NCBI GenBank assembly: GCA_002340765.1
Contig: DDMS01000020.1
Span: 1-64,000, forward strand
Direction of reading: 5' to 3'
Source of the DNA: Flavobacteriaceae bacterium UBA2540
GTDB taxonomy: Bacteria; Bacteroidota; Bacteroidia; Flavobacteriales; Flavobacteriaceae
DNA: 64,000 nt
The translations under genes were made by a program, and so were the position numbers. The first letter of the stretch is position 1, and each line of letters starts with the position of its first letter. Below the pieces are notes generated by a model. It did not search any database. It was not told the origin of the DNA and worked only from the letters and a program-made list of their open reading frames with translations. Shown in pieces: positions 35,333 through 45,366 of the stretch.

Positions 35333-36187
35333 TTAATAATTCCACATGTCCATTTCTTTATTTCTAATATCTTCTTTTATCTTGTTTGCTTCCAAAAGTT
35401 GGAATAACGAGTTTCCGCGAACATAATCTGAAATAGCTCTGTTGCCATAAATATTTTCTTCACGCACAATGACCGAACTAAATCTACGCGCATTCAACAA
35501 ATGATCAAAAGAAATCGCATTGACAGCATTATCTGGATTAAACACTTTTGTATCGTGCAAAACCTCTCTTGCAGAGGGGAAAAATACCCAGAATAATTCA
35601 TATAAATTTTCGTCTGCGATTTCTTGAATTCCCAAGGTTTGAACATCTTTTCCCATTGGGGCTAATGCCAATAAGCGATATTTTAGTTCACCTTGACGTT
35701 TGTCAAAATACCACATACCTTTTAGCATATACCCATCAACATCTTGCGTTTGTATTCTGAAAGTATCTTTGTAACCATTTTCTTCGCGAATATTTACCAA
35801 TCTTGTGTCAATTTCAGATTGCGTAATTTTTGAATTAAAATAAGAATCAGCATATACTTCTTTAATCTTACCTTGTTTGACTCCACGAATTAAGGTGTCA
35901 AATAACGATCTCCTGTCGGAAGAAATATTGGAAGTATCAATTGGAAAATAGTATGGTAAATTGATTTTTTGATTCAAATCAACAAATTCCCAAACTACTT
36001 TTGACCACATAATATCTCTGTCATCCAAATAACCATAAGGAATTGGAACATCATTAACTGCTAATAATTGTTTCTCATTTTTTTTACCAATTTGCTCAAC
36101 TGTTTTAGCGTTTAACAAATTTGATTGCGCATCGATAGTTACACTAATCATGCTTAAGAAAAATAATATTAAAACCCTTTTAAACAT
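35333..36187 (-). CDS. gldN: Gliding motility/T9SS protein GldN
   Basis: This 284-residue protein has a signal peptide (MFKRVLILFFLSMISVTIDAQ). GldN (PorN in Porphyromonas) is a periplasmic part of the type IX secretion system that joins GldK in the ring under the outer membrane. Segments such as DVPIPYGYLDDRDIMWSKVV and LAPMGKDVQT are typical. It is the last gene of gldK-gldL-gldM-gldN and is followed by a terminator. Confidence 0.95.
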   Translation of the reverse strand: MFKRVLILFFLSMISVTIDAQSNLLNAKTVEQIGKKNEKQLLAVNDVPIPYGYLDDRDIMWSKVVWEFVDLNQKINLPYYFPIDTSNISSDRRSLFDTLIRGVKQGKIKEVYADSYFNSKITQSEIDTRLVNIREENGYKDTFRIQTQDVDGYMLKGMWYFDKRQGELKYRLLALAPMGKDVQTLGIQEIADENLYELFWVFFPSAREVLHDTKVFNPDNAVNAISFDHLLNARRFSSVIVREENIYGNRAISDYVRGNSLFQLLEANKIKEDIRNKEMDMWNY

Positions 36188-36202
36188 ATCGTTTATTCTT
36201 TT

Positions 36203-37735
36203 TTAATTTGTTATATCAATGCTTACAGGCAATACTTTTTTGATTGGCACGCCATTAGCAGTTGCTTGAATGTCATATATATTGATGATATCTCCTCTTT
36301 GTGCTTTTGCCAAAGCTGCTTTGGCAGGTGCATTTAAGGTAGAACCATTTACTATAATGGTTAATTGTCCTGGCACTTTTATTTTAAAACTTTGAACAAC
36401 AATTTTCAAATCGAATTCAAAATCAGGCAAACCAGCTGCAATTGGTGCATTTGCCAATCCAGTTTTGGGCATAGAAACGATCCCATATTGCTCACGAACA
36501 GAACCCATTGCAGGTGGAATATCTTTGATTCTGAAAGTCGCTTTTGAAGTAACTGTTTTTCCACTGCTCAGTTTTGCACTTACAGAAACTACTGCCTCAT
36601 TGCCAGCTCCAGGTTTTAAACTAAATTTTCCATTACTCCCTGATAAAACTCCACCAGAAGCAGAAACATTGATATTGTTTGCACCCACACCAGGCAAAGA
36701 AACCGAAATTGGGTTGTCTAAACCTCTATATACTACATTCATTTTATCAGCAGAAACTACTGCACTACTGGGTTCAGGAATTACAGAATATTTACTTGAA
36801 AAAGGAACTGGCACTTCTTCGCCATTTTCGGTAAAGAAAATTGTTCCTTTGATTGTTTTTTCACCCACATTACCTGCAGGCATATTTAGAATTACTTGTC
36901 CATCTTTTACATTTTTAGTAACATCAGCACCATTTAAAAGTACTTTGTTTGGAACTAGAGTAGCATCATAACGTCCTAAAACTATTTGACCTTTTACAGA
37001 TTCACCAGCAAAATAGGCGGTTTTTTCTAAACTTACAATTCCAGTATAGTTAGTTAAAGACAAGGATTCTTCTAATTTTCCTCCTAATAAACTTGTCAAA
37101 ATATCGCTTTCAGTATTTTTAATATCCGCTTGCATTTGTGTAAAATTCGTCAACGAAGCTACCATTGGAAAACCTTCGTAACGCGCTTTTAACCAGGGTG
37201 TTTTTTTATTAGTATCACGAACAGGTACATCATCAGTATTGAAACGCTTGTTGATTACTGCTGCAAATTGACTTTTTTCTCCAACGATTTTAATTAAATT
37301 TTTTTTATAGCTATTGATTTGATTTAGAAACTCATTTCCTTCCTTAGTAAAAGCATCACCTTTAAAGAAATAAGCATCTAAAAAATCGGTTTTATCCATT
37401 GATTCATAATCTGTTTTATCTTCAATACTCGTTGTCATCTTTGTTTTTAAACTATCTAGATAGGTATAAAAATCAGATGAGTATTTTTTGATTTCTTTTG
37501 CTTGTTCATTTAAAACTTTAAATTTTGCTGCTTGTTCAGAAGCTTTGGTTGCTAAATTTTTGTAAGCACTGTTATTTTTTAGCGTTGTGGAAAGATTGTT
37601 TTCTGTGAGTTTTTCATTCATAAAACCAAAAGCTGACAAAACCTCTTTACTCATGTTCATTGCTAACATCGCAATGAAAACTAGGTACATTAGGTTAATC
37701 ATCTTTTGTCTTGCCGACATTTTTCCTGCTGCCAT
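36203..37735 (-). CDS. gldM: Gliding motility/T9SS motor protein GldM
   Basis: This 510-residue protein has a short cytoplasmic start (MAAGKMSARQKMINLMYLVF), one membrane helix at about 13-35 and a long periplasmic part made of successive beta domains. GldM (PorM) forms the rotating shaft of the type IX secretion/gliding motor with GldL, using the proton gradient. Length and order in the operon are as expected. Confidence 0.96.
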   Translation of the reverse strand: MAAGKMSARQKMINLMYLVFIAMLAMNMSKEVLSAFGFMNEKLTENNLSTTLKNNSAYKNLATKASEQAAKFKVLNEQAKEIKKYSSDFYTYLDSLKTKMTTSIEDKTDYESMDKTDFLDAYFFKGDAFTKEGNEFLNQINSYKKNLIKIVGEKSQFAAVINKRFNTDDVPVRDTNKKTPWLKARYEGFPMVASLTNFTQMQADIKNTESDILTSLLGGKLEESLSLTNYTGIVSLEKTAYFAGESVKGQIVLGRYDATLVPNKVLLNGADVTKNVKDGQVILNMPAGNVGEKTIKGTIFFTENGEEVPVPFSSKYSVIPEPSSAVVSADKMNVVYRGLDNPISVSLPGVGANNINVSASGGVLSGSNGKFSLKPGAGNEAVVSVSAKLSSGKTVTSKATFRIKDIPPAMGSVREQYGIVSMPKTGLANAPIAAGLPDFEFDLKIVVQSFKIKVPGQLTIIVNGSTLNAPAKAALAKAQRGDIINIYDIQATANGVPIKKVLPVSIDITN

Positions 37736-37780
37736 TTTTAACTAGATTTTTTTACAGTTAACTTTATTTTAGAATACTAA

Positions 37781-38431
37781 TTATTTCACTGTCATTGCAG
37801 AAAGCATTCCACCATAAACTCCATTTAATGATGATAAGTTTTTAGCTAAGGACTCCATTTGCTCTTTTAATTTTTGCGTATTTTCAACAACCTCTGCATT
37901 CAATTCTGCTTGTTTGCTTGAATTTTCAACTTGTGATTTGTATAAATTATTTAGTAATTCCATCTGAATTGCCGCCAACGAAACTTGCTCATTGTATTTG
38001 TTTGTAGATGCAACACTTTCTGAAGCTGCAGAAAATCCTTCTGCTGCATTTTGAAAATTTTTCATGCTTGAACCTAAACTTGCCATTAATGCTGAGTCTA
38101 TTTTAGCTTCTTGTAACAAATTGTCTAATTTTTGAGACAACATACCATCTGCATCTAATTTTTTATCAGCAATCGGTTCATCTTGACCTAATTCAGGATA
38201 TACTTTTGTCCAATCAAAATCATCTTCTGGGAAATCAAATGCAGAAACTGCAAATACAGCAGCTTCAACCAACAATCCAATTGTTAGCATTAACCCTCCT
38301 GAAATTTCAAAAAATCCAAAAACAGGTAAACTAAAATGTTGAATTTTAAATAATGCTCCAATAATTACCACTGCAGCTCCCATTCCGTATGCGAAATTCA
38401 TTCTTTTTTTGTAAGTTCTTGACTGTGCCAT
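37781..38431 (-). CDS. gldL: Gliding motility/T9SS motor protein GldL
   Basis: This 216-residue cytoplasmic-membrane protein has two membrane helices in the first 70 residues (RMNFAYGMGAAVVIIGALFK and ISGGLMLTIGLLVEAAVFAV) and a cytoplasmic coiled-coil tail. A glutamate within the second helix (LLVEAAVF) corresponds to the residue thought to carry protons. It surrounds the GldM dimer as the stator. Confidence 0.96.
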   Translation of the reverse strand: MAQSRTYKKRMNFAYGMGAAVVIIGALFKIQHFSLPVFGFFEISGGLMLTIGLLVEAAVFAVSAFDFPEDDFDWTKVYPELGQDEPIADKKLDADGMLSQKLDNLLQEAKIDSALMASLGSSMKNFQNAAEGFSAASESVASTNKYNEQVSLAAIQMELLNNLYKSQVENSSKQAELNAEVVENTQKLKEQMESLAKNLSSLNGVYGGMLSAMTVK

Positions 38432-38463
38432 CTTTAATAATATTATGTAATTTTATTTTTGAT

Positions 38464-39828
38464 TTATTTATTTGCTGTACCTATATAATTCTGAACGGTT
38501 CTAAAGCCAATATAACTCCTTGCTGTATCTGCATATTCGAAATCTCTTGAAGCAACCTCCAAATAATACGCAACATCTTTCCAAGAACCACCTCGTGTTA
38601 TTTTTTGTTTATTTTTTCGATCCTCTACATTTGGATTCATTGTTGATGCCATGTAATAAGAAGATAAATTATATGCAGTATTTGTCCATTCTGCAACGTT
38701 TCCTGCCATGTTATACAAACCATAATCATTCGCGTTAAATGATTTTGCTTCCATCGTATACAAAGCTCCGTCAACTGCATAATTTCCTCTTACTGGTTTA
38801 AAGTTTGCTAAGAAACAGCCTCTATCACTTGTTGTGCTTCCTGTTCCCCAAGGATAGGTTGCAAATTCCAAACCACCTCTAGCAGCATATTCCCATTCAG
38901 CTTCAGTTGGTAATCTGAAATCTGTAACGAGTGTTACATTTTTTTGAGTTCTTAAAAAACTATTTTTCTTCTTAGTTCTCCAATTACAAAAAGCATTTGC
39001 TTGATTCCAAGTAACACCAACTACAGGATAATCTCCATAAGATTGATGATAAAAATAATCTTGGTGCATTGGATCGTTATAAGAATAATTGAAATCTTTT
39101 ACCCAAACTGTAGTGTCAGGATAAATATTTAAAACCTCTGTTTGAACAAAATCTTTTCTGTCTCCGCCTTTTCTTGCAGCATTGTCTTTGTCAAACCAAG
39201 AATACTTATAGTTTAAAAATTTTGTGTTAAAAGTTCTAACACCGTCAATAGCATCCTCTTTTTTAATGTATAAAGAATCCATCACTTCTACATAATCTAT
39301 ATCAGGATATTCGTTTTTTTTCCAAACCAATTCTGTTTCCCAATTCAAAGGTTGAATGGTATCAAACTGATAATAGTTTTCATACATATATTTTTGGTAG
39401 GGAGATAAATCGGTTGTATCAGCAGTTTTAAAAGCATATTGTTGAATTCCTTCTGCACGATTTCTTCCATTTAAATTAAGATTTGTGTTTCCTAAAGCTG
39501 CAAATTCTGCTTGATATGCCAAACGAGTTCTTACGATTGAATCTCTCACCCAATACACAAATTCTTTGTATTCGTTGTTAGTGATTTCTGTTTCATCCAT
39601 ATAATAAGGATTTACAGTCACCGTTTTTGTTGGTGCGCTTAACGTACCAATCATATCTTGATCTTGTTTTCCCATGGTAAATGAACCTCCTGGAATAAGT
39701 GCCATTCCATAAGGTTTTTCTGAAAACCATTTCTTTTTTGCTTTAAAGCCTACTAATTCTCCTCTGTCTTTTGACCCGCAACTGTAAAAAAAAGTTATTA
39801 AAAGTGCAAATATTGCTGCTTTTTTCAT
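38464..39828 (-). CDS. gldK: Gliding motility/T9SS lipoprotein GldK
   Basis: This 454-residue outer-membrane lipoprotein has the lipobox LITFFYSCGSK and an FGE-sulfatase-like domain (GMALIPGGSFTMG at about 42-54, later RLPTEAEWEYAARGG and GSWKDVAYYLEVASRDF). GldK (PorK) forms the large periplasmic ring of the type IX secretion system with GldN. It is the first gene of the gldKLMN operon, 102 bp after the arginase-fold gene. Confidence 0.96.
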   Translation of the reverse strand: MKKAAIFALLITFFYSCGSKDRGELVGFKAKKKWFSEKPYGMALIPGGSFTMGKQDQDMIGTLSAPTKTVTVNPYYMDETEITNNEYKEFVYWVRDSIVRTRLAYQAEFAALGNTNLNLNGRNRAEGIQQYAFKTADTTDLSPYQKYMYENYYQFDTIQPLNWETELVWKKNEYPDIDYVEVMDSLYIKKEDAIDGVRTFNTKFLNYKYSWFDKDNAARKGGDRKDFVQTEVLNIYPDTTVWVKDFNYSYNDPMHQDYFYHQSYGDYPVVGVTWNQANAFCNWRTKKKNSFLRTQKNVTLVTDFRLPTEAEWEYAARGGLEFATYPWGTGSTTSDRGCFLANFKPVRGNYAVDGALYTMEAKSFNANDYGLYNMAGNVAEWTNTAYNLSSYYMASTMNPNVEDRKNKQKITRGGSWKDVAYYLEVASRDFEYADTARSYIGFRTVQNYIGTANK

Positions 39829-39930
39829 ATTAATATTGTCTTTACTAAAAAGTTTGTAAACCTATTATTTTTTTTGCTAAAATACAATCTTAATACTGTA
39901 TTTAACTTTCTATTTTTTTCGCTATTTTTT

Positions 39931-41091
39931 TTAAATCAATTTTTTCATTGCTTTATACCATCTTTCTGGTATTTTATGTGCTGTTGCCTCTTTGTAATCT
40001 TGATGTGTACAGGGTATTAACGCATGCCTTTTGTATTTATTATCTGATAAAATATGAACTTCAATCCACCATCTTCCAGTTTTGTGACTTTTATAAAAAA
40101 TTAATGGATCATCATCTTCAAACATTACTGTGAATTTTTGATAATCTTCTTTTTTTGAAAATGGATAATCTTTTACTCTATAATTCACTCCTTCAATAAA
40201 ATACCACATTATTTGAGCTATCAAACTAGCAGTTTGATGATTATGGTCATATTTTGAATTGTATTCATAAATTCCGAATGAGGAAACTTTGTCACTAATT
40301 CCAGCATATCTTGCAATGGCACAAATTTCATCACCTTGAAATCCATTTGGTGAAGCATTGTTATTGGCTGGTGCATCACTTTGTTTTATTGCACCAATAT
40401 CAATAGAGACAATATCTGCATCTCTAAAAGCAGGTTCAATATTTTCTAATTCTTTGGCTTTTCCAAGTCTGTATGTATCGAAATACAAACTTTCTAAAAG
40501 CGCAATTTCTTCTTGTGGATTGTAATATGTTTGATACCCAACATTTGTATAATTGAATAAATTATTTGGTTCTTGCATAATAATTTTACTCAAATAAGAC
40601 TGAGAAGTTAATCCTTCTTCAAAACTTCCCAAATCAAATCGACTGTCAACTGCAGTGATATTTACAGTTTGTTCAAGCGTGTCATAAGCCCTATAATTAA
40701 AGTAAGTAATATCTTGACCTCCACCCAAAATCAAGGGAATAATATTCTTTTTTAATAAATAATTGATGATTTCTGACACTGCAAAATAAGTGTCATTCAC
40801 TGTATTTCCTTTCTTTACATTTCCCAAATCAGCAATTTGTGTTTTCCAATTTCCAGGAAAAAGTTCATAGAATTTTCTTCTGACGAAGTGCAGATTTTCT
40901 CCACAACCAAAATTATTTTCAGAATTTCGATCTTCTTGTACACCAAAAATGGCAATTTGAACATTTTCTAACTCCGGAAAACCTTCTTTGTGAGTGTGAA
41001 TTTGAATTTTTCTTCCAAGACAAGATGGTGAATAGACCACTAAATGTGCGATTGCATTTTCTTCAACAGGCGTTAAAAACTCTTGATTCAT
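39931..41091 (-). CDS. Arginase/formimidoylglutamase-fold protein, probably non-catalytic
   Basis: This 386-residue protein has the arginase/ureohydrolase fold. The three metal-binding motifs are altered: GGGQD at 123-127 (usual GGxHD/E), DSRFD at 149-153 (usual DAHxD) and SIDIGAIK at 229-236 (usual SxDxDxxDP). At least three metal ligands are therefore missing and ureohydrolase activity is unlikely. Homologues sit between topA and gldK in many flavobacteria, and the name formimidoylglutamase is carried over by similarity. Its real job is unknown. Confidence 0.85.
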   Translation of the reverse strand: MNQEFLTPVEENAIAHLVVYSPSCLGRKIQIHTHKEGFPELENVQIAIFGVQEDRNSENNFGCGENLHFVRRKFYELFPGNWKTQIADLGNVKKGNTVNDTYFAVSEIINYLLKKNIIPLILGGGQDITYFNYRAYDTLEQTVNITAVDSRFDLGSFEEGLTSQSYLSKIIMQEPNNLFNYTNVGYQTYYNPQEEIALLESLYFDTYRLGKAKELENIEPAFRDADIVSIDIGAIKQSDAPANNNASPNGFQGDEICAIARYAGISDKVSSFGIYEYNSKYDHNHQTASLIAQIMWYFIEGVNYRVKDYPFSKKEDYQKFTVMFEDDDPLIFYKSHKTGRWWIEVHILSDNKYKRHALIPCTHQDYKEATAHKIPERWYKAMKKLI

Positions 41092-41124
41092 GAAATTCTT
41101 TTACTACCGCAAGATAACAAATCC

Positions 41125-43611
41125 TTATTTCTTTTTTACAGCAGTTTTATTTTTTATTATTTTTTTCTTTGGCATTTTTGCCTCAATCATTTCAATTGCT
41201 TTTTCTTTGGTAAATTTCTCAATATTTGTTGTTTTTGGCAACTCAATTTTAATCTTTCCTTTCGTCAAATGAAACCTTCCCCATCTTGCTTTTTGAACTT
41301 TTATGCCTGTATCTTGCCAATCATAAATCACTTTGTCAAACTCTTTTTGCTTTTTATCTTCAATCAATTCAATAATATCATCTTGAGATAAGTCATCAAA
41401 ATCATATTTTTTATTGACATTGATAAAAATATTGTTCCATTTTATAAAAGGCCCAAAACGTCCTGTCCCTTTTTGAACAGGAAAATTCTCATAAATTGCA
41501 ACTGGAGCATCTGCTTTTAGCTTTACTTGAATAAGCTCTTGAGCTCTTTCCAAATCAACTTCCATTGGATTTTCATTTTTTTCTAATGAAACAAACAATT
41601 CCCCAAATTTAATATACGGTCCAAATCTTCCATTTGAAAGAATGACTTCTTCATTTTTGAATTTGCCCAATGTTTTTGGTAATAAAAATAATTCCAAAGC
41701 TTCTTTAAGAGTAATAGTTCCTAAATTTTGATCAGGATTCAAGCTTGCAAATATTTTTTCATCATCATTAGGTGCACCAATTTGAGCAATGGCCCCGAAT
41801 TTCCCCAAGCGCACCAAAACTGTTTTTCCAGATACAGGATGTTTTCCTAAGATACGTTCGCCACTTTCTCTATCTGCATTTTCTTTAACATTCTCTACAT
41901 TTTCATGAAATTTATTATAGAATTCACGAATCATTTCTGTCCAATTTTCCTCTCCTTCAGAAATATCATCAAAAGAAGATTCTACTTTCGCAGTAAATCC
42001 AAAATCTAAAATCGATGAAAAGTTCGCAACCAAAAAATCGTTTACGATATTTCCGATATCAGTTGGCACTAATTTCCCTTTGTCTGATCCTGTTTTTTCT
42101 GATAAAACTTTGTTTGAGATAACACCTTTTAATAACGTAATTTGTTCATATTCTCTTTGTTCACCTTCATTTTGACCTTTGTCAACGTAAGTTCTTTTTT
42201 GTATGGTAGAAATTGTTGGAGCATATGTTGAAGGACGCCCAATACCTAACTCTTCTAATTGTTTTACCAAAGAAGCTTCCGAAAAGCGATAAGGCGGTAC
42301 TGTAAAACGCTGAATTGCATTGATAAAATGATAGCCTAATTTTTCGTTGATTTTTAGGGTTGGCAATATGCCTTCTTGTTCTTCATCTTCATTGTCGGTT
42401 CCTTCTAAATAGACTTTTAAAAATCCATCAAACTGAATCATTTCACCATTTGCAGTAAATATTTTTTCGTTAGAATTATTTTCGATTTTCACGTTTGTTC
42501 TTTCCAACAAAGCATTACTCATCTGCGAAGCCAATGTTCTTTTCCAGATTAAATCGTATAATTTATCTTGATCATATTCCTTATATAGTGAATGCATTTT
42601 CATGTTTGTGGGTCTGATTGCCTCATGAGCTTCTTGTGCGCCTTTTTGTTTCGATTTGAAAACTCGCGGAAAACTATATTCTTTTCCATAATAATTTGTG
42701 ATTTCTTCAGCAGCAGCATTTCTTGCCTCTACTGATAAATTCAAACTATCTGTTCTCATGTATGTAATCAAACCAGCTTCGTATAAACGTTGTGCAACTT
42801 GCATGGTTCTTGAAACGGCAAAACCTAATTTTCTTGCAGCTTCTTGTTGTAAAGTTGAAGTGGTAAAAGGTGCTGCTGGTGTTTTTGATGCAGGTTTTTT
42901 TGTCAAATCTGCAATTAAAAAAGCCGCTTTTTTGCAGGAATTTAAAAAGTCTTCAGCTTCTTCTTTGGTGTCAAAATTTTTAGGAATGGTCGCCTTAAAA
43001 GGTTTTCCTTCTTCGCCATAAAATTCGGCAATTACTTTATAATATGATTCTGACGTAAATTCTTGAATACTCCTTTCTCTTTCAACAATCAATCTAACAG
43101 CTACTGATTGCACTCTTCCAGCTGACAAACCTCCTTTTACTTTTCGCCATAAAACAGGTGATAATTCATATCCCACAAGACGATCCAAAACTCTTCGTGC
43201 TTGTTGTGCGTTCACAATATTATAATCAATATCTCTTGGATTTTCGACTGCTTTTAAAATGGCATTTTTGGTAATTTCGTGAAAAACGATTCGTTTTGTA
43301 TTCGAATCTTTTAGTTCTAATTGTTCTTTTAAATGCCAAGCAATGGCTTCTCCTTCTCGATCTTCATCACTTGCTAACCAAATGGTATCTGCTTTTTTTG
43401 CTAATTTTTTTAATCTTTCAACTAATGCAATTTTATCATCGGATACAATATATTTTGGAGAAAAATCTCCATCAATATCAATTCCTAATTCTTTGGAAGG
43501 TAAGTCTGCAATATGACCATAACTGGATTCTACTTGAAAATCTTTTCCTAAGAATTTTTCTATGGTTTTTGCTTTTGCAGGAGACTCAACAATAACTAAA
43601 TTTTTTGCCAT
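41125..43611 (-). CDS. topA: DNA topoisomerase I
   Basis: This 828-residue type IA topoisomerase relaxes negative supercoils. It has a TOPRIM domain at the N-terminus (LVIVESPAKAKTIEKFLG, DEDREGEAIAWHL) and the active-site tyrosine in GLITYMRTDS. Two or three C-terminal topo-C repeats (SNGRFGPYIKFGELFVSLEK, GTGRFGPFIKWNN) are followed by a lysine-rich end. TACTTTTG on the minus strand at 43671-43664 could be its -7 element. Confidence 0.96.
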   Translation of the reverse strand: MAKNLVIVESPAKAKTIEKFLGKDFQVESSYGHIADLPSKELGIDIDGDFSPKYIVSDDKIALVERLKKLAKKADTIWLASDEDREGEAIAWHLKEQLELKDSNTKRIVFHEITKNAILKAVENPRDIDYNIVNAQQARRVLDRLVGYELSPVLWRKVKGGLSAGRVQSVAVRLIVERERSIQEFTSESYYKVIAEFYGEEGKPFKATIPKNFDTKEEAEDFLNSCKKAAFLIADLTKKPASKTPAAPFTTSTLQQEAARKLGFAVSRTMQVAQRLYEAGLITYMRTDSLNLSVEARNAAAEEITNYYGKEYSFPRVFKSKQKGAQEAHEAIRPTNMKMHSLYKEYDQDKLYDLIWKRTLASQMSNALLERTNVKIENNSNEKIFTANGEMIQFDGFLKVYLEGTDNEDEEQEGILPTLKINEKLGYHFINAIQRFTVPPYRFSEASLVKQLEELGIGRPSTYAPTISTIQKRTYVDKGQNEGEQREYEQITLLKGVISNKVLSEKTGSDKGKLVPTDIGNIVNDFLVANFSSILDFGFTAKVESSFDDISEGEENWTEMIREFYNKFHENVENVKENADRESGERILGKHPVSGKTVLVRLGKFGAIAQIGAPNDDEKIFASLNPDQNLGTITLKEALELFLLPKTLGKFKNEEVILSNGRFGPYIKFGELFVSLEKNENPMEVDLERAQELIQVKLKADAPVAIYENFPVQKGTGRFGPFIKWNNIFINVNKKYDFDDLSQDDIIELIEDKKQKEFDKVIYDWQDTGIKVQKARWGRFHLTKGKIKIELPKTTNIEKFTKEKAIEMIEAKMPKKKIIKNKTAVKKK

Positions 43612-43750
43612 TTTTCTGATTTGTCGCTAAAAACGCTTTGGTAGCGTATTTCATTTTCGACTGCAAAAGTATGTAGTTTTTTTTTATTAAAAATTTATTC
43701 TGAAAATTTCCAATAAATTTTATATAAAATCATTACATTTTTTCTGCCAA

Positions 43751-43785
43751 TTTGTCATAAAGATTGAATTTTGATTGTATCTTTG
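43751..43785 (+). promoter_or_regulatory. Promoter candidate upstream of miaB
   Basis: TTTG (43751-43754) and TATCTTTG (43778-43785) are 23 bp apart, at the upper end of the usual Bacteroidetes spacing, 27 bp before the miaB start. Confidence 0.4.
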
Positions 43786-43811
43786 TATTCCATTATTTCT
43801 AAATTTAGTTC

Positions 43812-45266
43812 ATGGAACCCATCGTAAAAGTAATTGAGGAAAAACTACAAGGCAAAGCACTTGTGACGAAGCATAAAGAAGGAAATACGAAGAAATTATT
43901 CATTGAAAGTTATGGCTGTCAAATGAATATGAATGACAGTGAAATTGTAGCTTCCATCCTTGCTGACCAAGGTTTTAACACGACACAAATCTTAGAAGAA
44001 GCTGATTTGGTTTTGGTAAATACCTGTTCCATTCGCGAAAAAGCAGAAACTACTGTTCGTAATCGTTTGAAAAAATACAATGCTGTAAAAAAAATAAATA
44101 AAAACATGAAAGTAGGCGTTTTGGGTTGCATGGCTGAACGTTTGAAAGAAAAATTTTTAGAAGAGGAGAAAATTGTTGATTTGGTTGTAGGGCCTGATGC
44201 TTATCGTGATTTACCAAATTTATTAGAAGAAATTGAAGCAGGAAGAGATGCTGTAAACGTTATTTTATCAAAAGATGAAACTTATGGAGATATTTCTCCT
44301 GTTCGTTTGAATTCGAATGGAGTTTCTGCATTTGTTTCTATTACAAGAGGGTGTGATAATATGTGTACTTTTTGTGTGGTCCCCTTTACTAGAGGTCGTG
44401 AAAGAAGTCGTAATCCAAAAAGTATTTTGGAAGAAATTCGTAGTATGGTCAATAGTAATTTTAAAGAAATTACCTTGTTGGGTCAAAATGTTGATAGCTA
44501 TTTATGGTTTGGTGGAGGCTTAAAAAAAGATTTCAAAAAAACATCAGAAATGGCACAAGCAACAGCTGTAGATTTTGCACAATTATTAGATATGTGCGCC
44601 ACTGAATTCCCAAAAACGCGTTTTCGTTTTTCTACTTCAAATCCACAAGACATGAGTTTGGATGTGATCCATATAATCGCAAAACACAAAAATATTTGCA
44701 AATACATTCACCTTCCAATGCAAAGTGGTAGCAACAAAATGCTAAAAGCCATGAACAGGAAACATACGCGTGAAGAATATATGCAATTGGTAGACAATAT
44801 CTTTAAAATAATTCCTGAAATGTCGCTTTCTCAAGACATAATTGTTGGTTTTTGTGGAGAAACTGAAAAAGACCATCAAGATACACTAGAATTAATGGAA
44901 TATGTAAAATATGATTTCGGATTTATGTTTGCCTATTCAGAAAGACCAGGAACTTTGGCAGAAAAGAAAATGGAAGATGATGTGCCTGAAACATTAAAAA
45001 AACGACGTTTAGAAGAAGTAATTGAGTTGCAACAAAAACACAGTTTATTGAGAACACAGCAACATTTAGGAAAAATTGAAGAAGTTTTGATAGAGGGTGT
45101 TTCTAAGAAGAACCCAAATGAATGGAAAGGGAGAAATACCCAAAATACTGTCATTGTTTTTGCAAAAGAGCACTATAAATTGGGTGATTTTGTGATGGTA
45201 AAAATAGAGGATTGTACTTCAGCAACCTTAAAAGGAATTGCTGTTGGATATTCAGATAATAATTAA
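43812..45266 (+). CDS. miaB: tRNA-2-methylthio-N6-dimethylallyladenosine synthase
   Basis: MiaB adds a methylthio group to i6A37 of tRNAs. The 484 residues contain the N-terminal Fe-S domain cysteines (SYGCQMNMND, VNTCSIREKA, LGCMAER), the radical SAM motif RGCDNMCTFC at about 178-187 and a C-terminal TRAM domain. It is the first gene of a co-directional run ending in groEL. Confidence 0.96.
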   Translation: MEPIVKVIEEKLQGKALVTKHKEGNTKKLFIESYGCQMNMNDSEIVASILADQGFNTTQILEEADLVLVNTCSIREKAETTVRNRLKKYNAVKKINKNMKVGVLGCMAERLKEKFLEEEKIVDLVVGPDAYRDLPNLLEEIEAGRDAVNVILSKDETYGDISPVRLNSNGVSAFVSITRGCDNMCTFCVVPFTRGRERSRNPKSILEEIRSMVNSNFKEITLLGQNVDSYLWFGGGLKKDFKKTSEMAQATAVDFAQLLDMCATEFPKTRFRFSTSNPQDMSLDVIHIIAKHKNICKYIHLPMQSGSNKMLKAMNRKHTREEYMQLVDNIFKIIPEMSLSQDIIVGFCGETEKDHQDTLELMEYVKYDFGFMFAYSERPGTLAEKKMEDDVPETLKKRRLEEVIELQQKHSLLRTQQHLGKIEEVLIEGVSKKNPNEWKGRNTQNTVIVFAKEHYKLGDFVMVKIEDCTSATLKGIAVGYSDNN

Positions 45267-45283
45267 AATTAGCGATAAAGTTG

Positions 45284-45358
45284 CAAAGTAATAAAGTTGC
45301 ATATTGATATTTGCTTTTTTTAAAGCTTTGAGACTTTGCTTCTTTGAAACTTTGTGAC
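45284..45358. repeat. Inverted dispersed repeat between miaB and the sigma-54 regulator
   Basis: AAAGTTGCAAAGTAATAAAG on the left and ACTTTGCTTCTTTGAAACTT on the right are largely complementary, forming a long imperfect hairpin. The 'caaag/ctttg' wording resembles the dispersed repeats also seen after metK. Confidence 0.45.
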
Positions 45359-45366
45359 CAAAAAAA

